64,000 nucleotides of DNA from DSXH01 sp964532065 (GTDB taxonomy: Bacteria > Bacteroidota > Ignavibacteria > Ignavibacteriales > Melioribacteraceae): the NCBI GenBank assembly GCA_964532065.1, contig CAZHHG010000005.1:1-64000 (forward strand), read 5' to 3'. This document shows, one piece after another, positions 16,887-26,259 of the stretch (within the stretch, counting starts at the first letter, position 1; each line of letters begins with the position of its first letter). The notes under the pieces are model-generated. The model had not been told where the DNA came from. It saw only the letters and a program-made list of their open reading frames with translations, and ran no database searches. Both the position numbers and the translations under genes were made by a program.

Positions 16887-17810
16887 TTGTTAATTTTTGC
16901 CGTGAGTTTAGACAAACAAAAAACAAACCGAACCGCGAACGCCGGTTTTTTAATAGAATACTGGAAGCCGATTGTCTCGGTCATATTCTGGGGCGCTTCT
17001 TTTATTGCAACAAAACAGGCGCTTGAAGAACTCAAACCGATGCTTATTATATTTTTAAGACAGGTTCTTGCTATAAGCCTGCTGGTTTCGATCGCCATTC
17101 ATCGGAAAAAAAGTTTTTCCGTTAATCTTAAAGATCACGGTTCGATATTCATACTTTCATTAATTGCCTCGTTTCATCTATGGATCCAGGTTACAGGACT
17201 TCAATATACATCCGCTTCCAATACCGGCTGGATTATCGGTATTACTCCTGTCTTTATGGTTATTCTGTCATTTTTATTTTTTAAGGAAAAAATCTCCGCT
17301 ATTCAGATTTCCGGTATACTGGTGGCTTTCGGCGGACTTTTATTGCTTGTCGGCAAGGGGGATATTACCTCTATCGATCTGATATCGAACAAAGGGGATC
17401 TGCTCGTTCTGTTGAGTTCTTTTACATGGAGCGTCTATTCTCTTGTAGGAAAAAAAATAACTGTTGAATATTCTCCGATTATGACAATCCTGTTTCTGTT
17501 TATCCTGATGTCGGTAATGGTCGGGCCCTTTGCATTAACCCCAGGGAACATTTCCGATCTTATTAATCTGACTGTTGCCGGCTGGATTTCAATTCTGTTT
17601 CTCGGCCTTTTCTGTTCCGGTATTGCTTATGTTCTTTGGGCGGAATCGCTAAGCCAAATGACCGCTTCTAAAGTCGGGGCTTTTCTTTACCTGGAGCCGT
17701 TCGTAACTGTATTTACGGCGTGGATTTTTTTAAATGAAGAAATAAGTTTGTTAACTTTTGTGAGCGGATTGATAATTATCGGCGGCGTAATTCTTGTAAA
17801 CAGAAAATAG
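16887..17810 (+). CDS. EamA/DMT-family transporter
   Basis: An inner-membrane drug/metabolite-type permease of 307 residues with about ten hydrophobic segments. Two EamA repeats are visible: residues about 25-155 (IFWGASFIATKQALEELKP and SLIASFHLWIQVTGLQYTSA) and about 168-305 (DLLVLLSSFTWSVYSLVGKK, VGAFLYLEPFVTVFTAWIFLNE). Members export amino acids, metabolites or drugs; the substrate is not inferable. The start is unsure: there is no upstream ATG, so either the TTG at 16887 or the GTG at 16902 is used. A porin-like gene follows 14 bases later and could share the transcript. Confidence 0.88.
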   Translation: MLIFAVSLDKQKTNRTANAGFLIEYWKPIVSVIFWGASFIATKQALEELKPMLIIFLRQVLAISLLVSIAIHRKKSFSVNLKDHGSIFILSLIASFHLWIQVTGLQYTSASNTGWIIGITPVFMVILSFLFFKEKISAIQISGILVAFGGLLLLVGKGDITSIDLISNKGDLLVLLSSFTWSVYSLVGKKITVEYSPIMTILFLFILMSVMVGPFALTPGNISDLINLTVAGWISILFLGLFCSGIAYVLWAESLSQMTASKVGAFLYLEPFVTVFTAWIFLNEEISLLTFVSGLIIIGGVILVNRK

Positions 17811-17824
17811 ATTGAAGGGGTTGA

Positions 17825-18940
17825 ATGAAAAAAAGAACGATTGTTTTTTTGATAATCTTAAACCTGTTTGCCGCTTATTCTATTTCAGCACAGTCTGAAG
17901 AGAGCGGATCTGAGGATTTAATAAAAAAATTTTTTAACGATATAAAATTCTCCGGTCAATGGTTTATCTCTTATCAGAGCGGAAGATTCAACAACGTAAC
18001 CGACAATGAGTTTCTTCTTAAACGGGGATATATAACTTTTCAGAAAAAATTCGACGACCGGTTCTCGGCAAGAATTACTCAGGATGTTGTGGTTGACCGT
18101 GAAGGAGATGGCGAGGGAGATATCGAGATTCGTCTTAAATACGGTTTCCTGCGCTACCAGTTTGAAGGCGGAGGTTTTTTTTATAAGCCATACGTGGAAT
18201 TCGGGCTGGTCAGCCGTCCGTGGATCGACTTTGAGCAGTCGATCAACAGGTACCGTGTTCAGGGCACAATGTTTCTTGAACGATACGGATTACTAAGTTC
18301 GGCCGATTACGGAATCGGTTTTGTTTCGCTCCTCGGAGGAGAACTGAGCGAAGAATATCAAAAGAATGTAAGTAAAAGTCTTCCGGGCAGGTACGGGAGT
18401 ATTGCTGTCGGTATCTATAACGGCGGCGGTTACCATGCTGTCGAAAAAAATGAGAACAAAACATTAGACGGCCGGTTATCGCTTCGCCCTGTTCCGGATT
18501 ATCTGCCGGGCCTTCAAATAAGTTTTGCCGGAGCTTACGGAAAAGGAAACGTTGCTTCTTCTCCGGAACACAGTTTAGCCGCCGGGATAATCTCGTATGA
18601 AAGCAGAGTTTTTGATGCTACCGCGCTTTATTATTCGGGCAACGGGTTTGAAGACGGAAGCCGGCTCGATCAATCCGGTAAACCGCCTGCAAATAAAGGT
18701 TACTCATTGTTTGCCGATTTCAATATACCCGGGACAAAGCTCAGCCTGATCGGTCGGTACGATTATTTCTCCTCCGGTCCGCAAAATGCTTTGAGAGAAT
18801 CCGAAAGATTTATTGCCGGAATTGCTTATCACTTTTTAGAGAATTCGAAAATTTTAATTGATTACGACCGGATTAAAAGAACGCCCGCTTCATCTCGGGA
18901 CGATTATATCTTCGAAGTAGCTGTTGAATTCAGATATTAA
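17825..18940 (+). CDS. Outer-membrane porin-like beta-barrel (phosphate-selective porin O/P type)
   Basis: A 371-residue exported protein with a signal peptide (IVFLIILNLFAAYSISAQ) and alternating strand pattern to the C-terminus, which ends in an aromatic residue (EVAVEFRY) as outer-membrane barrels do. FSGQWFISYQSGRFNN, FLLKRGYITFQKKFDDRFSARIT and the later SLFADFNIPGTKLSLIGRYDYF resemble the OprO/OprP-like barrel family. Solute selectivity is unknown. AAGGGG lies before the ATG. The EamA gene ends 14 bases upstream, and an amidohydrolase lipoprotein follows after 33 bases. Confidence 0.8.
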   Translation: MKKRTIVFLIILNLFAAYSISAQSEESGSEDLIKKFFNDIKFSGQWFISYQSGRFNNVTDNEFLLKRGYITFQKKFDDRFSARITQDVVVDREGDGEGDIEIRLKYGFLRYQFEGGGFFYKPYVEFGLVSRPWIDFEQSINRYRVQGTMFLERYGLLSSADYGIGFVSLLGGELSEEYQKNVSKSLPGRYGSIAVGIYNGGGYHAVEKNENKTLDGRLSLRPVPDYLPGLQISFAGAYGKGNVASSPEHSLAAGIISYESRVFDATALYYSGNGFEDGSRLDQSGKPPANKGYSLFADFNIPGTKLSLIGRYDYFSSGPQNALRESERFIAGIAYHFLENSKILIDYDRIKRTPASSRDDYIFEVAVEFRY

Positions 18941-18973
18941 TAAATTGTTTAAGAAAAAATCGGGAATGTAATA

Positions 18974-20701
18974 ATGAAATTACAAAGTCGGCTTTTTCCT
19001 GTTTTGGTTAGTATCGTTTTACCAATCTTTTTTCAAAGTTGCGGAGGAAAAGAAGTGAAAGAAGCTGCGGACCTTGTCCTTACAAACGGAATTATTGCGA
19101 CCTTAGATGAATCTACTCCCGCTGCGGAAGCAATCGCGATTAAAAACGGAAGCATTTTATTTGTCGGATCATCCGACGGGGCCGAATACTACACGGGTGA
19201 TTCAACCGAGGTGATTGATCTCGACGGAAAATTTGTAATGCCGGGTTTTATAGAAAGTCATGCGCATTTTCTGGGACTTGGGAAATCGAAACAGATACTG
19301 GATTTGAGGAATGCAAAGAACTGGGATGAAGTTATTGCAATTGTAGCAAAAGCCTGCGAGACCGCGCGACCCGGAGAATGGATACTGGGAAGAGGGTGGC
19401 ACCAGGAAAAATTTGATCCCGTTCCTTTCCCGAACGTTCACGGATATCCGGTTCATGAACAATTAAGCAAAGCTTCACCGAATAATCCCGTTATGCTTTC
19501 TCACGCGAGCGGACACGCAATATTTGCCAACAAGAAGGCAATGGATCTCGCGGGAATTTCCAAATCGACGCAGGATCCGGTGGGGGGCACAATCATTCGT
19601 GATTCATTGGGGCTACCCGTCGGGGTTTTTGAAGAAAATGCCGAAAACCTGATCGCAAATCTTTACAACGATTATTTTAACAGCAGAACACCGGCGGAAA
19701 TACGGAACGACTATATAAACCAGATCCGTCTTGCCTCGGAAGAATCTCTTCGCAAGGGAATTACATCTTTTCACGACGCCGGCGAAACCTTCGAGCTTAT
19801 TGATCTGATTAAGGAGCAGGCCGATTCTAATAAACTTATGCTTCGGCTTAATGTTATGATAGGCGACTCATACGAAAACATGCAGGCAAAATTGAATAAC
19901 TACAAATTGATCGGGTATGCAAATAATTTTTTAACCGTCCGTTCAATAAAACAATATATCGACGGGGCTCTCGGTTCCCGCGGCGCATGGATGATTGAAC
20001 CATACACTGATCTGCCAACCCACTCGGGATCCAATGTAACGCCCATTGAAACACTTAAAAAGATTTCCGAGCTCGCTATTCAGAACGGTTTTCAAATGCG
20101 GATTCATGCTATTGGAGACCGGGGTAACCGCGAAGTTCTCAATATTTATGAAGAGGCTTTTTTAAAACATCCGGATAAAAAGGATTTGCGCTGGTGTATT
20201 GAACACGCACAGCATGTTTCGGAAGCCGATATTCCGAGATTTGCGGAGCTTGGGGTAATTCCGGCGATGCAGAGTGTTCACTGTACATCCGATGCAACCT
20301 TCGTTCCCGAAAGAATCGGCAATGCCCGCGCTACCGAGGGCGCTTATGTATGGAAAAAATTGATAAATAGTGGCGCGCTAATATGCAACGGGACCGACGC
20401 GCCAGTTGAAGATGTTGATCCCATAAAATGTTTTTATTCTGCCGTTACGAGAAAATCTTCCGATGGTAATGTGTTTTATCCTGATCAGAAAATGTCGCGC
20501 CTCGAAGCTTTGAGATCATACACAATAAATGGAGCGTTCGCATCTTTCGAAGAAAATATAAAAGGCTCTTTGTCTGTCGGCAAGCTCGCCGATATTGTTG
20601 TGCTTTCGAAAAATCTGCTTACCTGTTCCGATGCGGATATATTAAACGCAGAAGTATTATACACCATTGTTGGAGGAAAAATTTCATACAGTTCAAATTA
20701 A
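18974..20701 (+). CDS. Amidohydrolase, YtcJ-like, predicted lipoprotein
   Basis: A 575-residue metal-dependent hydrolase. The N-terminus has a lipoprotein-type signal ending FQSC (Cys about residue 23), so it is probably membrane anchored. The amidohydrolase fold is shown by ESHAHFLGLG (metal HxH), an interior SHASGHAIFANK, RIHAIGDRGNREVL and the late Asp in NGTDAPVEDVDP. ADIVVLSKNLL closes the composite beta domain. YtcJ-type members act on diverse amides and formamides, so the substrate is open. The upstream porin and downstream deacetylase, receptor and phosphoesterase form a same-strand run of envelope genes, suggesting nutrient scavenging. Confidence 0.9.
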   Translation: MKLQSRLFPVLVSIVLPIFFQSCGGKEVKEAADLVLTNGIIATLDESTPAAEAIAIKNGSILFVGSSDGAEYYTGDSTEVIDLDGKFVMPGFIESHAHFLGLGKSKQILDLRNAKNWDEVIAIVAKACETARPGEWILGRGWHQEKFDPVPFPNVHGYPVHEQLSKASPNNPVMLSHASGHAIFANKKAMDLAGISKSTQDPVGGTIIRDSLGLPVGVFEENAENLIANLYNDYFNSRTPAEIRNDYINQIRLASEESLRKGITSFHDAGETFELIDLIKEQADSNKLMLRLNVMIGDSYENMQAKLNNYKLIGYANNFLTVRSIKQYIDGALGSRGAWMIEPYTDLPTHSGSNVTPIETLKKISELAIQNGFQMRIHAIGDRGNREVLNIYEEAFLKHPDKKDLRWCIEHAQHVSEADIPRFAELGVIPAMQSVHCTSDATFVPERIGNARATEGAYVWKKLINSGALICNGTDAPVEDVDPIKCFYSAVTRKSSDGNVFYPDQKMSRLEALRSYTINGAFASFEENIKGSLSVGKLADIVVLSKNLLTCSDADILNAEVLYTIVGGKISYSSN

Positions 20702-20748
20702 TTCTAAAATAATAGAACTACTTAATATAAATCGGGGGGATATAGACA

Positions 20749-21687
20749 ATGAATAAATTTCTATTCCTGTTTTTGCTTTTTTCTTTAACAACTGCCGGTC
20801 AGTCAAAAAAAATTGCCATTACCATTGACGACCTTCCTTTAAATCGCATCATTCATTACGACAAGAAGGAATACGAGGATTTAACAAACAGACTTGTAAA
20901 TCAGCTTGTCCGGCAGGGGGCCCCTGTTATTGGATTTGTAAATGAGGATAAACTTTATACAGACGGCAGTCCCGACATCTCCAAGACCGGATTACTAACA
21001 AAATGGCTGGACGCCGGATTTGAGCTTGGCAACCACACATACGGTCATCAAAGCGCCAATCGGATTCCTCCGGAAGAATTCATTGAAAATATTAAGCGTG
21101 GTGAAATTGTAACGCGTAAGATGATGAATCAACGAGGTAAAACGCTCCGGTTTTTCAGGCATCCGTTTCTTCATACAGGCACATCCCTTGAAACAAAAAA
21201 CCGGATCGAATCTTTCCTTAAAGAGAACGGATACACCGTAGCGCCGGTGTCGGTTGATAATTCCGAGTGGATTTTTGCCGCTGCTTACGAAAAAGTCCGG
21301 CTCGATAAAGATGCGGCGCTAATGAAATTTGTGGGTGAAGAATATATCCGGTATATGAAAGAAAAACTTTTATACTGGGAGGAACAGGCGCAATCCCTAT
21401 TCGGCAGAGATATTTCACACATTCTTCTGATTCACGCAAATTCTCTTAATGCAGATTATTACGATGAGCTTTGCGATATGATGCGGTCCAGGAATTATAT
21501 TTTTATCTCTCTGGAAGAAGCTCTTAAAGACTCCGCTTACGAAACCGACGACAGGTTTATTAAAAACAACGGCATCTCATGGATTCATAGATGGGCAATA
21601 ACCGCCGGAAAGAAAAGAGATTTTTTTGGAAACGAACCGACAACGCCGCAGAGCATTTTAGACCTCGCTGGAATTGATTCAGAATAA
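20749..21687 (+). CDS. Exported polysaccharide deacetylase (NodB homology, CE4-like)
   Basis: A 312-residue protein with a short signal peptide (FLFLFLLFSLTTAGQ). NodB motifs are in order: ITIDDLP (D-D metal/catalytic pair), GNHTYGHQ (the HxxxH zinc site), RHPFLHTG and LIHANSLNADY. The family removes N- or O-acetyl groups from polysaccharides such as chitin oligomers, peptidoglycan or xylan; the actual polymer is not evident. The leader carries CGGGGGG nine bases before the ATG, a pattern repeated before other exported-protein genes here. A possible GC stem (21717-21744) follows the stop. Confidence 0.88.
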   Translation: MNKFLFLFLLFSLTTAGQSKKIAITIDDLPLNRIIHYDKKEYEDLTNRLVNQLVRQGAPVIGFVNEDKLYTDGSPDISKTGLLTKWLDAGFELGNHTYGHQSANRIPPEEFIENIKRGEIVTRKMMNQRGKTLRFFRHPFLHTGTSLETKNRIESFLKENGYTVAPVSVDNSEWIFAAAYEKVRLDKDAALMKFVGEEYIRYMKEKLLYWEEQAQSLFGRDISHILLIHANSLNADYYDELCDMMRSRNYIFISLEEALKDSAYETDDRFIKNNGISWIHRWAITAGKKRDFFGNEPTTPQSILDLAGIDSE

Positions 21688-21828
21688 TCCCGCGCAAAAT
21701 AATTGCGAACCTAAAAGGCGGCTGCGTTAGTTAATCCGGCCGCCAATATAAAATTTTTATCACCCGGTAACTTTTTTCCGGTTCCCCTCGTCTATAGTGT
21801 TGTAAAAAAAAATAAATCGGGGGGATAA

Positions 21829-24285
21829 ATGAAAAAGCTCGTTTTGCTTCTAATCTTTACTACATCTCTTTATTCGTCAACGCTTTTGCCCGGCGGAGAA
21901 AAAATCGACACAAAAAAAGGGATTATAAAAGCAGTTATTGTGGACGGAAAAAACAATATTCCAGTTGAATATGCCAATGTTACCGTTCACAAATCTGCGG
22001 ATTCAACTTTTATTACAGGAAGCGCCTCCGGTAAAAACGGCGAGCTGCTGATACCGAATATTCCGGAAGGGACCTATTATGTAAAAGTTAGTTTTATCGG
22101 TTACGACAAAACCATTATTCCGAATATCGCCATAACACCGGATAAAAAAGAAATCTCTCTCGGTGTTGTGAAAATAAATCCGACCGAAATTGCAATTGAC
22201 GCGGTGAATGTTGTTGGAGAAAAACCGACCGAAGAATATCATCTCGACAAAAGGGTGATAAATGTAAGCAAAGATAATGCTTCGGCGGGCGGAACGGCTC
22301 TCGATGTATTGCAGAATCATCCGTCGATCCAGGTGGATCAGAACGGAAATGTTACTCTGCGCGGAAGCTCTAATTTTACAGTACTCGTAAACGGACGGCC
22401 CGGAGTGCTTCAGGGAGCAGACGCTTTGAGACAAATACCCGCAAATACAATCGACAATATTGAGTTAATTACAAATCCATCGGCTAAATATGACGCCGAG
22501 GGAGCCGCAGGTATCGTAAACATCGTAACCAAAGTATCTGCTTATGATAATATGTCGGGTGTTCTTAACGGCGGTATCGGTTCCCGGTCCAAGTACAACA
22601 GCGATGTTACTATAAATTATAAATCGGGTAACTGGGCTTTAACGGGAAACGGGGATTATAGATTATTTAATAATACAAACGAACAGGATTACGACCGTTT
22701 TACACCGACGGCAACCGATATGCTCTATCAGAGAGCTGAGATAAATCAGAGATTCCGCAGAGAGAACTACAGCGCAAAAATAGGAATCGACTACTCCTTG
22801 AGTCCGGTTACCGGAATCTCGTTTACAAATTCAATTGGAAGAGTTGCTTTCAACGGAACGTTCATATTAAACGGCGAAGATCAGCCGAGCACTGCTTCGA
22901 ATACGACAAAATATACAACCAATCAGCAGCTATCCGAGGTTACCGCCCGGTATTATCAGTCTATTCTTTTCTTCAACCACCAGTTCACCCCAAAGGTTGA
23001 TGAACTGATTTTTGAAGCGGTTTATTCAAACGTATCTCAGCCGAATCTACAGACAGCAAGGGAATACTTAACCGACATTAATCACGAAAACTGGTCGTTG
23101 AACCCCGTAACAATTCAGAACAATAACGATACAAAAAGAAACGACGGTAGATTCAAATTAAATTATTCCTATAAGATCAGCGATAAATCAAAGTTTGAAG
23201 CCGGGGTTCAGGCCAACCTCGCTTATAGAAATTTCGATTACCTTTTCAGAAGATTTGACTGGGCTGCCGACCAGTGGTCTGTTGATCCGGTCTATACAAA
23301 TAAATTCGATTTCCGGAACAATATCTATTCGGCTTTCGCGACATACTCAAACAACCTGGAAGCAATAGGTCTCGATTATCAGATCGGGTTGAGAGCCGAA
23401 CAGACTGATCGGCTGCTTAATCAGATAACACTTGATAAAGAATATTCTTACAACCAGATTCACTTTTTCCCTTCATTGAATCTTTTGAAAAAGATAGATC
23501 CGCTGCAGCAAGTGCAGATGAGTTACAGCCGCAGAATCAACAGGCCTTTCGAGAATTCGTTAAATCCTTTTCCGAATTACTCTGATTCGTATGCTCTGGT
23601 AATCGGAAATCCCGAACTGAAACCCGAACTGGTTAATTCATTTGAACTAAACTATCAGAACACAATCAGCGGTGTGTTTTTATCGGCACAAACATATTAT
23701 AGAAATACGGTGAACACTATTCAACAGGTAGCCTTTATCGGCCAGGATGGAAGATTGAATTTGTCGTTCGGAAATATTGCCGAGACATATTCGATCGGCT
23801 CGGAATTATCGGCCGGAATTTCACTGGCGCAATGGTTCAGGATCGATCCATCAATCAATTTATACAAAACACATCTTGAGGGAACATTACAGAATGAATC
23901 GTATGAACAGAACGGATTTGTCTGGTCGTCCCGTCTCCGCTCAACAATTCATTTCTCGCCCGGCACCCGGTTCCAGGTTATGTTGTTCTATTCGGCAAAA
24001 CAGAAGACTCTACAGGGAGAGATTGATCCGCTGGTTAATCTGACTCTTTCCCTGCGGCAGGAATTTTTTGAAAAGAGACTTGTTGTTACCGCTACAGCAC
24101 AAAATCTTTTCAACACGGGACAATTTAAACTCTTCTCGAAAGCAGGCGGCGGAACGGATATGTATTTTTCGGCCCGTCCGGAAGCCCCGGTATTCAACAT
24201 AACTCTTAGCTACAATTTTAATAATTTCCAGAACACTTCCAGAGTTAATGACCGGGTTGATATAAACGTAAACAACGGTTTATAA
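21829..24285 (+). CDS. TonB-dependent outer-membrane receptor, CarboxypepD_reg-like N-terminus
   Basis: An 818-residue outer-membrane protein with signal peptide. Residues about 30-115 form a carboxypeptidase-regulatory-like beta-sandwich (VEYANVTVHKSADSTFITG, GTYYVKVSFIGYDK). A plug domain follows at about 125-235 (ALDVLQNHPSIQVDQNGNV, LRGSSNFTVLVNGRP, IELITNPSAKYDAEGAAG), and the rest is a long beta-barrel of the 'outer membrane beta-barrel family' type. Such receptors take up ligands too large for porins, using TonB energy; no TonB, ExbB or ExbD gene is nearby and no ligand can be named. A perfect terminator follows. The leader has CGGGGGG four bases before the ATG. Confidence 0.92.
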   Translation: MKKLVLLLIFTTSLYSSTLLPGGEKIDTKKGIIKAVIVDGKNNIPVEYANVTVHKSADSTFITGSASGKNGELLIPNIPEGTYYVKVSFIGYDKTIIPNIAITPDKKEISLGVVKINPTEIAIDAVNVVGEKPTEEYHLDKRVINVSKDNASAGGTALDVLQNHPSIQVDQNGNVTLRGSSNFTVLVNGRPGVLQGADALRQIPANTIDNIELITNPSAKYDAEGAAGIVNIVTKVSAYDNMSGVLNGGIGSRSKYNSDVTINYKSGNWALTGNGDYRLFNNTNEQDYDRFTPTATDMLYQRAEINQRFRRENYSAKIGIDYSLSPVTGISFTNSIGRVAFNGTFILNGEDQPSTASNTTKYTTNQQLSEVTARYYQSILFFNHQFTPKVDELIFEAVYSNVSQPNLQTAREYLTDINHENWSLNPVTIQNNNDTKRNDGRFKLNYSYKISDKSKFEAGVQANLAYRNFDYLFRRFDWAADQWSVDPVYTNKFDFRNNIYSAFATYSNNLEAIGLDYQIGLRAEQTDRLLNQITLDKEYSYNQIHFFPSLNLLKKIDPLQQVQMSYSRRINRPFENSLNPFPNYSDSYALVIGNPELKPELVNSFELNYQNTISGVFLSAQTYYRNTVNTIQQVAFIGQDGRLNLSFGNIAETYSIGSELSAGISLAQWFRIDPSINLYKTHLEGTLQNESYEQNGFVWSSRLRSTIHFSPGTRFQVMLFYSAKQKTLQGEIDPLVNLTLSLRQEFFEKRLVVTATAQNLFNTGQFKLFSKAGGGTDMYFSARPEAPVFNITLSYNFNNFQNTSRVNDRVDINVNNGL

Positions 24286-24294
24286 TATTTTAAG

Positions 24295-24323
24295 AGAGCG
24301 GATTAACATCCGCTCTTTTTTTT
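24295..24323 (+). terminator. Rho-independent terminator after the TonB-dependent receptor
   Basis: AGAGCGGAT-TAAC-ATCCGCTCT forms a perfect 9-bp stem and is followed by seven T. It lies nine bases after the receptor stop codon. Confidence 0.93.
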
Positions 24324-24388
24324 GTTAGCCATTCTGATATATCATTTCTAATTTTGAACCATACGTTTACTTTTTCGGTTAATATGGT

Positions 24389-25540
24389 ATGAAACTTCAT
24401 CAGGCAATCATATTTTTTGGTATCGTATTCTCTGTCTACGGAATAGTTAATTACTATATCTTCCGGAGAGTCGTATCAATAATACCCGATCATTATAAAA
24501 CTATATTCACTATAGTATTCGTTTTTGTAGTTCTTTCATATATAATCGGCCGCTTCCTGGAAAATTACTGGGTCTGGTATGTAAGCGATTTCCTGGTTTG
24601 GGTTGGTTCCTTCTGGATTGCAATTATGTTTTATTCATTACTGCTGCTGATAATTATCGATGTAATAAGAATAATAAATCATTTCCTTCCCGTTATTCCC
24701 GGTGCGTTAACATCCAATCCGGATAAATTAAGGCGGGTTCTTGCATTAATTGTTTCGGTTCTTGTGTTGATAATTGTTGCGGGCGGGTTTTTTAACTCAC
24801 GACTTGTAGCAATAAAGAAGTATACGATTAATCTTAACAAGAAAGCGGGCGACCTGAAATCTCTCAATATTGTTATGGCCTCGGATCTGCATCTCGGAAC
24901 CATTAACGGAAAAAATTTTACTTACAGAATTGTAGATAAGATCAACAAGCAGAATCCCGATATTATCCTACTCGCGGGAGATATAATCGACGAGGATATA
25001 AAGCCCGTTCTTAGGGATAATGTGGGCGAGGCTCTGCTTGAACTTAAAGCCAAATACGGAGTCTTCGGCATCACGGGTAATCATGAATATATCGGCGGTG
25101 TAAAAGATGCGGTAGACTATCTCACAGATCACAATATCAGGATGCTTATAGATTCATACATAAAAATCGACAGTTCGTTTTACCTTGTCGGCAGGGCGGA
25201 TAGGGACAGCCGGCGATTCGCCGACTATACAAGAAAACCTTTAGAAGAAATTATTGAGGGTGCGGATAAGTCACTGCCTTTAATTCTTATGGACCATCAG
25301 CCGTTTCAATTAAGCGATGCGCGTAATAATGGGATTGATCTACAGCTCTCGGGCCATACACATAACGGCCAGCTCTGGCCAATAAATTATATTGTCCAAA
25401 AAATTTATGAACTTGCGTGGGGATACAGATTGATAGGCGGAACACACTATTTTGTTTCTTCCGGGGTCGGAACCTGGGGCCCGCCAATCAGAACCGGCAG
25501 CCGCCCGGAAATAATTAAAATAACTCTCAATTTTAAATAG
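24389..25540 (+). CDS. Membrane-anchored calcineurin-like metallophosphoesterase (YkuE-like)
   Basis: A 383-residue protein with four hydrophobic segments in the first 140 residues followed by a metallophosphoesterase domain. All five blocks are visible: ASDLHLG, GDIIDED, GNHEY, DHQP and LSGHTHNGQ, giving an intact dinuclear metal site. Related YkuE-type proteins act at the membrane, some in lipid or lipopolysaccharide phosphate trimming; the substrate here is unknown. The final SSGVGTWGPPIRTGSRPEI is the family C-terminus. The ThuA-like gene starts six bases after the stop, so the two are probably co-transcribed. Confidence 0.9.
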   Translation: MKLHQAIIFFGIVFSVYGIVNYYIFRRVVSIIPDHYKTIFTIVFVFVVLSYIIGRFLENYWVWYVSDFLVWVGSFWIAIMFYSLLLLIIIDVIRIINHFLPVIPGALTSNPDKLRRVLALIVSVLVLIIVAGGFFNSRLVAIKKYTINLNKKAGDLKSLNIVMASDLHLGTINGKNFTYRIVDKINKQNPDIILLAGDIIDEDIKPVLRDNVGEALLELKAKYGVFGITGNHEYIGGVKDAVDYLTDHNIRMLIDSYIKIDSSFYLVGRADRDSRRFADYTRKPLEEIIEGADKSLPLILMDHQPFQLSDARNNGIDLQLSGHTHNGQLWPINYIVQKIYELAWGYRLIGGTHYFVSSGVGTWGPPIRTGSRPEIIKITLNFK

Positions 25541-25546
25541 CTCTCT

Positions 25547-26257
25547 ATGAAAAGGCGAAACCTGATTTTATTCTTCTTTCTGTTTATATGCGCTTCAGTA
25601 ATGCCTCAGAATAAAAAAATCTTAATTGTAACCGGCGGCAAGAGTGTTGATTCCGGAACCTTCTATTCCCTCTTCGAGAAATTTGATTACGACACAATTA
25701 CAAAACCGGCGGCGTTCGATCTTTTTGATCAGGATAAAATGAATGAATACGGCGTTGTCGTTTTTTATGATTCTTATCAGCCGATAGACGAAAAACAGAA
25801 AAAATCTTTTTTAAATATTTTTGAGTCCGGAATCGGCGTTCTCTTTTTACACCACTCAATTGTTTCTCACCAGGAATGGGATGAATATGAAAAAATTGTC
25901 GGGGGACGTTATTTTCACAAAGCCTATGAAGACGGGGGAAAAAAATACGGGGCTTCAACTTATAAGCACGATCAGGATTTCACGGTGAAAATAATAGATA
26001 AGAATCATCCGGTTACAAAAGGGATGAGCGATTTCGAAATCCACGACGAAACCTATCTTAATTACCGGGTACAGAAAGATGTAACCCCTCTTCTGAAAAC
26101 AGATTACCGTGAGAGCGGCGAGGTACTTGGCTGGACTCACACATACAGAAATTCAAAGGTGGTTTACATTATGCCCGGTCACGACAAACATGCCTACGGA
26201 AACAAAAGTTTTAAAACACTCGTCCTGAACTCAATTGCATATCTGATGAGTTTATAG
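25547..26257 (+). CDS. Exported ThuA-like domain protein
   Basis: A 236-residue protein with a signal peptide (LILFFFLFICASVMPQ) and a glutamine-amidotransferase-like ThuA fold: KILIVTGGKSVDSGTF, VVFYDSYQPIDEKQKK, GVLFLHHSIVSHQEWDEYEKIVGGRYF, and the metal-binding-looking HDETYLNYR and GHDKHAYGN. ThuA-family proteins are associated with sugar metabolism (trehalose utilisation) and are often fused to or near sugar-degrading genes, but their reaction is not established for most members. It follows the metallophosphoesterase by six bases, and its stop lies two bases from the convergent gene at 26260. Confidence 0.85.
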   Translation: MKRRNLILFFFLFICASVMPQNKKILIVTGGKSVDSGTFYSLFEKFDYDTITKPAAFDLFDQDKMNEYGVVVFYDSYQPIDEKQKKSFLNIFESGIGVLFLHHSIVSHQEWDEYEKIVGGRYFHKAYEDGGKKYGASTYKHDQDFTVKIIDKNHPVTKGMSDFEIHDETYLNYRVQKDVTPLLKTDYRESGEVLGWTHTYRNSKVVYIMPGHDKHAYGNKSFKTLVLNSIAYLMSL

Positions 26258-26259
26258 TT

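Noticed and set aside
21717..21744. GC-rich inverted repeat after the deacetylase as a terminator
   Set aside because: Only six base pairs with a long loop and no adjacent T-run; left unannotated.
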